Of a stretch of DNA of 64,000 nt, positions 28,101-34,753 are shown one piece after another. The stretch covers positions 6,080,823 to 6,144,822 of the forward strand of contig NZ_AP017422.1 in assembly GCF_002355595.1 (NCBI RefSeq), given 5' to 3'. Position 1 is the first letter of the stretch; every line of letters starts with the position of its first letter. The stretch is from Filimonas lacunae. GTDB taxonomy: Bacteria; Bacteroidota; Bacteroidia; Chitinophagales; Chitinophagaceae. A program made the translations under genes and the position numbers. Under the pieces are notes generated by a model, which saw only the letters and a program-made list of their open reading frames with translations, did not search any database and was not told the DNA's origin.

Positions 28101-28826
28101 TTCCAGGTCTTTTGCAGTTACAGTAGCAAATGAACCAGTAGCACGTTCTTTAGGCAACTGCTGTAAACCGGTACTTACCACCACCACTTCACTCAATGAG
28201 TTTTTGCCATCGCTTTGCATTTGCACATTCACAGTGTAACGTCCATCAATGCCTACACGTTGCGTAATATAACCTACATAAGTAAAAATCAAAGTATCAT
28301 TCGCATCTACATTAGCTAGAATAAAATCACCCTTATCTAAAGTTTGTGCGCCGTTATTAGAACCTTTCACCCAAATGTTTACAAAAGGTAATGGGTTGCC
28401 TATAACATCAGTAACGCTACCTCTTACAGTATACTTACCAGGCGCTTGTCCCGCACTTGCTACTGCTTGTTGTGCAGGGGCACCCGCCTGCTCGTTTCCT
28501 TTAAAGAAACTGGCGCTGCGTGATACAATAGAATAAGCGTTATTGCTTACATATAAGAAAATAAGATTGTTGGGGTATAAAATGTCTTTCAACACTTCGG
28601 CTACGGTTTCTGCTTCCAGGGCTTTGGTAGTAGTATACTTGCCCTCCAGCAGGTTGTGCTCGTACGCGAATTTGGTTCCGAATTTCTTCTCCACCGCTTC
28701 TAACGCCTGCTTCAGGGTAATCTTCTTCTCCTGTTGGCTCTGAGCAATTACCGGGTGCGCCACTACTGTTTCAAAAAACAATAGCATCAAAAAGCACCGA
28801 AGCACATAAACAGTTGTTTTCGTCAT
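25182..28826 (-). CDS. SusC/RagA TonB-linked outer-membrane transporter with STN domain (locus 3)
   Basis: At 1214 aa this is the longest SusC in the window. Signal peptide about 1-29; STN domain about 34-102 (ITLKQALEAVEKKFGTKFAY); an Ala/Gln-rich linker; carboxypeptidase-regulatory-like domain about 132-210; TonB box LSEVVVVSTGLQQLPKERAT; plug with YPLTVLDGAITDLD and TFLKDAAAASIWGVRAANG, where Trp replaces the usual Tyr of AAIYG. The barrel ends in NFSLNVNF. The gene begins 36 bp after FecR, so sigma, FecR, SusC and SusD form one cluster. STN-FecR contact should couple transport to expression. The imported substrate is unknown. Confidence 0.95.
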   Translation of the reverse strand: MTKTTVYVLRCFLMLLFFETVVAHPVIAQSQQEKKITLKQALEAVEKKFGTKFAYEHNLLEGKYTTTKALEAETVAEVLKDILYPNNLIFLYVSNNAYSIVSRSASFFKGNEQAGAPAQQAVASAGQAPGKYTVRGSVTDVIGNPLPFVNIWVKGSNNGAQTLDKGDFILANVDANDTLIFTYVGYITQRVGIDGRYTVNVQMQSDGKNSLSEVVVVSTGLQQLPKERATGSFATVTAKDLEKVPVPNVIQRLEGLVPGVKISVLAGDRSFIYGGGGTSGNGKSINSATRTVGQNDYNATIRGTGSLNAEKYPLTVLDGAITDLDISAINPADIENITFLKDAAAASIWGVRAANGVIVITTKKGRSNQVPAINFSAGFNVSGKPNLNYLRRMNSAEMINYETELVNRNLLTTALLTPSAFNYTSYPHKGAELALMLKAGTITQDAYNKSIDSLKAIDNTSQVEKYLMQSARNQQYNLSVSGGNAYSSYYYSASYSKEGTNVKRTTGDRLTLTLNNSWKLFKIATLSTSFKGSFFNYVNDGIALSSLYSTSNAHNLFPYEQIADNNGNGVNLNWYNPAFINSLAAGRPAWTYNYLNELRLNDNVQKDQNYVVNINLSVPIYRGLSASVMYTNERSYSNSRQFYDPQSFNIRNLLNQYTAPTSTTNSLGYSTSSGQLLVGNTTTNNYAVRGQLSYDKTINGIHQLNVIAGSEIRQTQIGGTAFTLMGYNMATGASVTITNGSSFPGVSGTTYWYNTGTPSQQDKVRRFLSYFSNAAYTLMGKYSLSGSVRYDDYNNFGLDRKYRATPLWSTGAKWDIYKEGFMKTYKWISSLSLRATYGVNGNVAQDQYPYTYIGTPYTDGTTGLPQSSIINPPNPQLRWEKTYVTNLGVDFGFLQNKLAGSIEVYRRNGKDLLYNLPSGPTYTGTITTLSRNVASMVNKGIEMSLRAQVFSNKDWTVSVGETFAYNTNKITDKRIDSTLGGSYIYNYSPASVPNLYGYATDKLMVYRNAGLSANGMTRVYNYKGDTVAASQVTYLRDMKYAGRTTAPYFGSVNTSIRYKQFTLYALATYQFGSVFLKPTISQYTVYSSVQVYDMSKAIASRWQKAGDENITNVPGIGVASYSSQNVNRFQYSDINVLSGDYVRLREVSLSYQFPSTGFISNVVKGMSFTATVRNLGLIWRANKEGYDPDFIGYPGRSFGLPAAKSYNFSLNVNF

Positions 28827-28862
28827 ACTTTTTTATTTTTTAATCAGCAGTTACGGAAAGCT

Positions 28863-29879
28863 TTATTTCGATCTTAACCAGATCTGCTTCCCTTTTCTAT
28901 CTATATCAGCATTCAGAATGTTGGCCAACATGAACAACAGATTGTCATCTGTTCCTATTGAAATAGTGCCGTCTATAGTCTTTTGAGCAAGGGACGGATT
29001 ATCTAAAATAATCTGTACCCCATACGTATCTTCATAATTATTAATAATATCCTGCACCGTCATACCCGTTGCCACAATCTTCCTGTCTACCCATGCCTGC
29101 GGCTGATTGGTAAGCTGGTTTACCTGGCTGGTTTCTACCTTTCCTTCTGCCATACGAAACACTTCCCCTTTCTGCAGAATAACCGGTTTATCAACATGTG
29201 CTTCTTCGGTAACTTTTACTTTGCCTTCCAGCAGGGCTATTATTACCCGGTTGCGACGCTCCTTTACATTAAACGTAGTACCCAGCACTTCCACTTTCAA
29301 CTTTCCTGCATAAGCAGTAAAGCGTTCTGCTGGTGGCACGCCGGCTGCGTCTTTATCCTGGTACTGCACCTTAAACAATCCTTCACCGGCAAGCCACACT
29401 TCTCTTTTTTTATGCCACCACCATGCGCGGTAGTAGGTAAGCGAAGAGTTGGCATTTAAGGTTACTTCACTGTTATCGGGCAGTGTTATTGTACGATGTT
29501 CGCCCAGTGTTGTTGATACGGTTACGCGGGAGTTGACATACCATAAAGAAGCTACCAGCAGGCACAAACAGGCCGCTATACCGGTAGCAAACATTCTGAC
29601 ATACCTTTTACGTTGCAGTTTTTTTTCCTGCAGGGAAATGTCTTCCTGGATATGCTCCCATAGATGATTTTCGAGGTAGGCGGGTGCTGTAATACGTGTA
29701 GCCCCCAACACGGCAGTAAGCCAGGCATGCGCCTGCCGGAAAGCGGATTCATTATCCGGATGACTTTGCAGCCAGTTATCCCACGCACGCACCGCTTCTT
29801 CTTCTCCATATTTGCAATAGGTGATAAAGTAGTCGTCGTTTAAAAAATCGTCGGTGGTATAACTATTATATTTCTCCAA
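28863..29879 (-). CDS. FecR-family anti-sigma factor (locus 3)
   Basis: The 338-aa product has a helical cytoplasmic N-terminus with the WDNWLQSHPDNESAF signature, and one membrane segment (about 97-115, FATGIAACLCLLVASLWY). The FecR domain includes LGEHRTITLPDNSEVTLNAN and VEVLGTTFNVKERRN. A DUF4974-type C-terminal domain contains the VQDIINNYEDTYGVQI strand-helix and ends in QIWLRSK. It is predicted to hold the adjacent ECF sigma factor inactive until the STN domain of the locus 3 SusC signals. The gap to the sigma gene is 123 bp and to susC 36 bp. Confidence 0.93.
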   Translation of the reverse strand: MEKYNSYTTDDFLNDDYFITYCKYGEEEAVRAWDNWLQSHPDNESAFRQAHAWLTAVLGATRITAPAYLENHLWEHIQEDISLQEKKLQRKRYVRMFATGIAACLCLLVASLWYVNSRVTVSTTLGEHRTITLPDNSEVTLNANSSLTYYRAWWWHKKREVWLAGEGLFKVQYQDKDAAGVPPAERFTAYAGKLKVEVLGTTFNVKERRNRVIIALLEGKVKVTEEAHVDKPVILQKGEVFRMAEGKVETSQVNQLTNQPQAWVDRKIVATGMTVQDIINNYEDTYGVQIILDNPSLAQKTIDGTISIGTDDNLLFMLANILNADIDRKGKQIWLRSK

Positions 29880-30002
29880 ATAAGGATGCCTGTTTGTGAT
29901 AAAACAGACAAAAGGAAAAAATTACCCCACGGGAACAAGTTTTTTTTTGAAAAATTTTACATTTTTATTTCCGCCATCTGTAAAAGAGGGTAATAGCAGT
30001 AT

Positions 30003-30590
30003 TTATTGAAAGTAGATTTTGCATAATGCGAGTAGCACCAGCAGGTCTTTTTTAGAAATATCCAGAATATCCTTCAGGGCGTCCAACGCGCGGCTGTTGA
30101 GTTTGTACACGCCTTTTACCGACACATCCATTAATTCTGCAATTTGTTCGTACGGCATTTCTTCAAAAAAACGCAGGTATATCACCTCTTTTTGCCGCCC
30201 GGTAAGCTGATTCATAGCATCTATCAGCTGTTTCGTTTTTTCATCAGCACCGGCCAGTTTATCCGTTTCGGTAAAACTGAGCTGAAAGTAATCTTCCTCG
30301 CGGTCGCCTGTATGTGATACCCGGCCGTTGGCAGTTTGGGCACTGACAATGGTGTTTTTAAGCGAGGTGATTAAGTAGTATTTGGGATTGGCCGTTTCGC
30401 TAATGCCCTGGCGGTTGAGCCACAACTTTACAAACAGGGCCTGCATACATTCTTTTACCAGCTCTTCATCATTGGTTTTGCGCATGCCAAATTCATACAG
30501 GCTGCGATAATGCAGCCGGTAAATTTGCTCAAACGATGCTTTATCACCGTTTAAAAACTGACGCCATAATAACGAATCGCTGGTAATCAA
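30003..30590 (-). CDS. ECF RNA polymerase sigma factor (locus 3)
   Basis: The 195-aa product has region 2 (about 10-80, with FEQIYRLHYRSLYEFGMRK and CMQALFVKLWLNR) and region 4 (about 125-180, with LTGRQKEVIYLRFFEEMPYE and a helix-turn-helix at QIAELMDVSVKGVYKLNSRA). The tail is hydrophobic (LLVLLALCKIYFQ), which is slightly unusual for an ECF sigma factor. It should pair with the FecR encoded downstream. An AraC-type regulator gene lies 72 bp upstream on the same strand and might be co-transcribed. Confidence 0.92.
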   Translation of the reverse strand: MITSDSLLWRQFLNGDKASFEQIYRLHYRSLYEFGMRKTNDEELVKECMQALFVKLWLNRQGISETANPKYYLITSLKNTIVSAQTANGRVSHTGDREEDYFQLSFTETDKLAGADEKTKQLIDAMNQLTGRQKEVIYLRFFEEMPYEQIAELMDVSVKGVYKLNSRALDALKDILDISKKDLLVLLALCKIYFQ

Positions 30591-30591
30591 C

Positions 30592-30617
30592 AGGGTAAAG
30601 ATAAATAATATTACCCT
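30592..30617. promoter_or_regulatory. Inverted repeat just upstream of the locus 3 sigma gene
   Basis: AGGGTAA (30592-30598) and TTACCCT (30611-30617) form a dyad with a 12-bp centre, 2-27 bp before the sigma start codon. A further GGGTAATA occurs at 29985-29992, upstream of FecR. It could be an operator or an RNA hairpin that hides the ribosome binding site. Confidence 0.35.
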
Positions 30618-30662
30618 CCGGCATTGCGCAGCTTACCACTAATCAACCTGGTGCCACTGTAT

Positions 30663-31472
30663 TTATACTAACTGGCAGGTTTGCCGGAAGTATAATGGTG
30701 TTACCCCTGCTTTCTTTTGAAAGAAACGCGTAAAGTAAGTTCGTGTAAATCCCAACATATAAGCAATTTCAGAAATACTTCTATCGGACTGGATCAACAA
30801 CTTACGCGCTTCAATATACCTGCGCATATCAATCAACTGCAACACCGTTTTACCCGTAACCCGCAGCACCATTTCATTTAACGAGCGAAAAGTAATATGT
30901 AACTCCCGTGCATAAAAGCTCACTTTATGACTGGTGTAAAAATGAGCTTCCAGCAATTGCATAAAACGTTTACACACATCATAATCCCTGTCTTTATATA
31001 CATCCCCGTCGCCATCCGTTCGCCGTATAAATTCAATTTTAGCCAGCAAGGCCAGTAACAGGTAATGCATGCTGGTATCTTCTTCTGCTTCAGCCACACT
31101 TTCAGGCTGCATCAGTTCAAACAAATGCAGTATGGCTTTTTGCTGATGCTCGGCCACCACCTGCATATCGTAACTGCTGAAGTAATGCATAAAGAAATCC
31201 ACTTTATTAACAGGTAAAAACTCTGTTTTAAAGCGCACCGCATACCCCCTTGCATCAGGGAAAGGTATAAAAACACTGTTTACACTTTTAGGTACATATA
31301 TAAGCCTGGGCAGGTTATCCTGTATCTCGTAATCGAAAGTGTTAACTGCTCCTTTGCCTTTGGTGAGATAAATAATTTCTGAAAAGTCTTTCTCATAATG
31401 ATGATCATTTCTTTGTAACGTTTGCAGAGACTGGCTTTGGGAGAAGCGACAGCACTCAATTGGTTTCTTCAT
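30663..31472 (-). CDS. AraC-family transcriptional regulator
   Basis: The 269-aa product has an N-terminal cupin-like part (about 20-115, with SEIIYLTKGKGAVN) and an AraC helix-turn-helix pair at the C-terminus: helix region KVSFYARELHITFRSLNEMV, then SDRSISEIAYMLGFT with YFTRFFQKKAGVTPLYFR (about 190-265). The family usually senses small ligands and activates nearby genes. It is divergent from the pectate-lyase gene at 31690 across a 217-bp promoter region and lies upstream of the locus 3 sigma gene, so either could be its target. No ligand can be assigned. Confidence 0.9.
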   Translation of the reverse strand: MKKPIECCRFSQSQSLQTLQRNDHHYEKDFSEIIYLTKGKGAVNTFDYEIQDNLPRLIYVPKSVNSVFIPFPDARGYAVRFKTEFLPVNKVDFFMHYFSSYDMQVVAEHQQKAILHLFELMQPESVAEAEEDTSMHYLLLALLAKIEFIRRTDGDGDVYKDRDYDVCKRFMQLLEAHFYTSHKVSFYARELHITFRSLNEMVLRVTGKTVLQLIDMRRYIEARKLLIQSDRSISEIAYMLGFTRTYFTRFFQKKAGVTPLYFRQTCQLV

Positions 31473-31689
31473 GGGACTATGTGCGGTTTATATAAAAGAT
31501 TAGCTTTTACCGGATAGTTTATGATGCAGGGTTATTCTACGCTATTGAAATTAAAGACGAACATAAACATTTTTTGTACTTAATGAACATGTGTGTTTTT
31601 TATACATTCTTTTCTCTATTTTTTTAAAACAGGGTGCAGAAAAAAATCACTGGGCAACTAACAGATAAATTGCGCCTAAATAACCAATT

Positions 31690-33960
31690 ATGATACAACG
31701 CTACTTGCTGTTCTGCGGCCTGGCCTGCAGCAGCTTTACCTATGCCCAAACCACGCTATACGTAGCGCCCAACGGCACCGCCTCTAACCCGGGCACCTCT
31801 ATTACTTCTCCCACCACCTTAGCCAACGCCATCAGCAGCGTAACAGCAGGCGGCACTATTTACCTGCGTGGTGGCAACTATGCGCTCTCTTCTACTATTG
31901 TGATAGCTGATAACAACAACGGCACTGCCGCTGCCAACAAAAACATAGTAGCTTATAATAACGAAGTACCTGTGCTGGACTTCTCTTCCCAGTCTGTTGC
32001 CGATGCCAACAGAGGTATTGTACTGGATGGCGACTATTGGCATATTACCGGCATTACCATTTCCGGTGCGGGCGACAACGGCATGCTGTTATCAGGCAAT
32101 GGCAACACCCTTGAAAAATGCATCTTCACTAAAAACCATGACACCGGCCTGCAGTTAAGTCGCTACAAAACAGCCAATGCCACTTTAAGCACCTGGCCTA
32201 TGAACAACCTGGTATTGAACTGCGAAGCATTTGACAACCAGGATCCCGGCAATGAAAATGCAGATGGCTTTGCAGCAAAGCTTACCTGCGGTACGGGAAA
32301 TACATTCCGTGGTTGTATATCGCACCACAACATTGATGATGGCTGGGACTTTTATGCCAAAGACGAAACCGGCCCTATAGGCCCTGTTACGCTGGAAGGT
32401 TGTGTTGCTTACAGCAATGGCCAGTTAAGCACCGGATCAACTTCGGGTAGCGGTGATAAGAATGGTTTTAAGCTGGGCGGCTCGGGCATTGCTGTAAACC
32501 ATATTGTACGCAGGTGTATTGCCTTCAACAATGGGCATCATGGCTTTACCGATAATGATAACCCCGGCAACATCATAGTAACCAACAACACGAGCTACAA
32601 TAATGCGGAAAGCAATTTCAACTTCCGCACCGGCAGCACTGCTACTTTTACTAACAACCTCAGTTACCTGGCAGGCAGCAGTGATAAATACAATGGCACG
32701 CAAACAGGCAACACCAATGTATGGTGGGCCAATAGCCAAAGCACCAACAGCGGCTCGCTGGTGGTAAGCAGCGCCGACTTTGCATCGCTTACCCCTGCTG
32801 TTACTAAAAACACAGACGGCAGCCCTAACACCGGTAATTTTTTATCACTGGCAAGTGGCAGTGTTATGATCAATGCCGGTGCTACAGCAACCGGTATTAC
32901 CTATAGCGGATCGGCACCTGATATTGGCGCTAAAGAATATGCAAGCACCACTACTACACCTACTCCCGCCACTTATACACTTACCACCACAGCAACACCC
33001 ACAACAGGCGGCAGCATAACACGTAGCAGCGATTCTGCGGTTTACACTGCAGGCACCACGGTTACCCTCACCGCTACACCTGCCAGCGGCTATACATTTA
33101 CCGGCTGGAGCGGTGGCATTACCAGCACAGCCAGTTCTGTACAGGTAACCATCACCGCCAACCTCGCAGTAACAGCCAGCTTTACTGTTATTACCACTGG
33201 CAACGGCAATACTTTACGTATTGATGATGCGGCCACTTCTACCTCGGGTTACTGCGGAGCAGACGGCAGCCGTCAGAACACCTACGCAGGAGCAGATGGC
33301 GGCTATTATATCAACTTATCCAACTCAGCATCTAAAGGCATTAACTATTATATCAGCGTGCCTGCTGCAGGCAGCTATACTTTACAATGGCGCTATGCAC
33401 ATGGCACCAGCAGTGGTTCTACTGTAGCACGCCTGCTGGTAAACGGCAGCACAGCCGTGACAGCCATCAACTTCCCGGTAACAGGTTCCTGGAGTAGCTG
33501 GGCTACCACAACTGCTATTACGGTTGCACTACCTGCCGGGGTGAGCAGCATACGACTGGAAACTACAGAAGCAAAAGAATTTGCCAATATTGACTGGATG
33601 GAAGTAACCGGCAACACACCTGTTGCTTATTCCTGCACTACCGCTTCGGCCAAAACCATCGCGCAGGTAGTTGATAACAGCCTGGTAGCAGAAAGCACGG
33701 ACAATAACATCGCTTTACAATTATTCCCCAACCCAGCTACTACCAGCGCTACAGTAGGCTTTACTAACAGAAAAGCCGGACACATAGCCGCATACCTGTA
33801 TAATACTGCAGGCCAGTTGGTACAAATGCTGGCGAATAAAGATTTTCCACAAGGCTACAACCAAGTACCTTTCAGCTGTCAATACTTAACAGCGGGCATG
33901 TACTTTATACGCCTGGAAGGAAATGCCATCAAAGCATCCTTATCTTTTATAAAACAATAA
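31690..33960 (+). CDS. Secreted PL9-like pectate lyase with repeat domain, carbohydrate-binding module and type IX sorting tail
   Basis: The 756-aa product has a signal peptide (ends FTYAQ). A right-handed parallel beta-helix (about 22-420) carries the PL9 hallmarks NADGFAAKLTCGTGNTFRGC (about 197-216), DDGWDFYAKD (about 215-224) and KNGFKLGG. Family 9 lyases cleave pectate by beta-elimination with a catalytic Lys and Ca2+. Next comes a divergent InlB-type repeat (about 425-497, TLTATPASGYTFTGW), then a CBM6/35-like module (about 505-645, LQWRYAHGTSSG and IDWMEVTG). The C-terminal sorting domain starts at LQLFPNPATTSATV and ends in FIRLEGNAIKASLSFIKQ, so the enzyme should leave the cell by the Por system. 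It is divergent from the AraC gene, which may regulate it. Confidence 0.88.
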   Translation: MIQRYLLFCGLACSSFTYAQTTLYVAPNGTASNPGTSITSPTTLANAISSVTAGGTIYLRGGNYALSSTIVIADNNNGTAAANKNIVAYNNEVPVLDFSSQSVADANRGIVLDGDYWHITGITISGAGDNGMLLSGNGNTLEKCIFTKNHDTGLQLSRYKTANATLSTWPMNNLVLNCEAFDNQDPGNENADGFAAKLTCGTGNTFRGCISHHNIDDGWDFYAKDETGPIGPVTLEGCVAYSNGQLSTGSTSGSGDKNGFKLGGSGIAVNHIVRRCIAFNNGHHGFTDNDNPGNIIVTNNTSYNNAESNFNFRTGSTATFTNNLSYLAGSSDKYNGTQTGNTNVWWANSQSTNSGSLVVSSADFASLTPAVTKNTDGSPNTGNFLSLASGSVMINAGATATGITYSGSAPDIGAKEYASTTTTPTPATYTLTTTATPTTGGSITRSSDSAVYTAGTTVTLTATPASGYTFTGWSGGITSTASSVQVTITANLAVTASFTVITTGNGNTLRIDDAATSTSGYCGADGSRQNTYAGADGGYYINLSNSASKGINYYISVPAAGSYTLQWRYAHGTSSGSTVARLLVNGSTAVTAINFPVTGSWSSWATTTAITVALPAGVSSIRLETTEAKEFANIDWMEVTGNTPVAYSCTTASAKTIAQVVDNSLVAESTDNNIALQLFPNPATTSATVGFTNRKAGHIAAYLYNTAGQLVQMLANKDFPQGYNQVPFSCQYLTAGMYFIRLEGNAIKASLSFIKQ

Positions 33961-33977
33961 TAAACGGTTCGCAAAGC

Positions 33978-34009
33978 AAACGGGCTGCCTTTATATGGGC
34001 AGCCCGTTT
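33978..34009 (+). terminator. Terminator between the PL9 gene and the convergent receiver gene
   Basis: Perfect 12-bp stem AAACGGGCTGCC (33978-33989) with GGCAGCCCGTTT (33998-34009). It is followed by GTGTTTATT on the plus strand. On the minus strand it follows the stop of the 34034 gene and may serve both. Confidence 0.8.
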
Positions 34010-34033
34010 GTGTTTATTGCAGTCTCCGGCATT

Positions 34034-34480
34034 TTACACACTATACCTCCACAGGTAAGCGTTTTTATCTTTAATGGAGCTATTGAAGTTTTTTACATTG
34101 GCTAATATGCCCTTCATTAATTCCAGGATTTTTATATAACTGTAAGGCTTTACAATATACCGGGTAGCGCCACTTTCAAATGTATCATCAATATCTTTTC
34201 CCCTGCTGGAAGTGGTCATCATCATAATAGGAACAGAAGCATAACGGGCAGATTGCCGTAGTTTTTCCAAACACAACTTGCCATTACAAAAGGGCAAATT
34301 AATATCCATAAAAATCATGTCAATGTGGGGTGCATTACTATCATCCGCCAGCTGGCACAGTTCCTTACCATTGGTTATTTCCATCAAATAAGCGGAGGGA
34401 TACACTTCTTTAATAGCTGAGGATAAGATCTCCCTGTCGTCCAGGTCATCTTCTACCAATAGAATAACTATCTTTTCCAT
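34034..34480 (-). CDS. Single-domain CheY-like response regulator
   Basis: The 148-aa product is a stand-alone receiver domain: acidic pair in LLVEDDLDD (residues 11-12), phospho-acceptor Asp59 in IFMDINLP, Thr at 89-90 in MMMTTSS and Lys111 in IVKPYS. There is no output domain. No histidine kinase is adjacent, so its partner is encoded elsewhere or it acts by protein contact, as many Bacteroidota single receivers do. The upstream region contains nested inverted repeats (34541-34610). Confidence 0.92.
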   Translation of the reverse strand: MEKIVILLVEDDLDDREILSSAIKEVYPSAYLMEITNGKELCQLADDSNAPHIDMIFMDINLPFCNGKLCLEKLRQSARYASVPIMMMTTSSRGKDIDDTFESGATRYIVKPYSYIKILELMKGILANVKNFNSSIKDKNAYLWRYSV

Positions 34481-34540
34481 ATAAGCAGCGGATGTAAGGT
34501 TTACTAATACCTTTCCTGGGGAGAAAGGCTAACTACGGAT

Positions 34541-34610
34541 TTCGATTAAAGTTAACCGGGAAGGTAATAAAAACCAAATCCGGTTCATTCCGCCACCTAA
34601 GTTAATCGAA
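34541..34610. promoter_or_regulatory. Nested inverted repeats upstream of the receiver gene
   Basis: TTCGATTAA (34541-34549) is mirrored by TTAATCGAA (34602-34610). Inside it, AACCGG (34554-34559) is mirrored by CCGGTT (34580-34585). The element lies 60-130 bp before the start codon at 34480 and could be a paired operator or a leader fold. Confidence 0.4.
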
Positions 34611-34680
34611 TTTTAATGTCATTTAAGCGATAATTCTAATTCATTCATCCATTTTTGCAGCAGGCTTATCATCAAAATTT

Positions 34681-34716
34681 AAAGGGCTGTATTCCAGCGA
34701 AAGAATACAGCCCTTT
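34681..34716 (-). terminator. Terminator of the locus 4 operon
   Basis: AAAGGGCTGTATTC (34681-34694) and GAATACAGCCCTTT (34703-34716) form a perfect 14-bp stem. T-rich sequence follows on both strands. It lies 38 bp after the stop of the GldF-GldG-like gene. Confidence 0.9.
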
Positions 34717-34753
34717 TTCATGACTTTCAGTGCAGGATTTCTCCCATACACTT

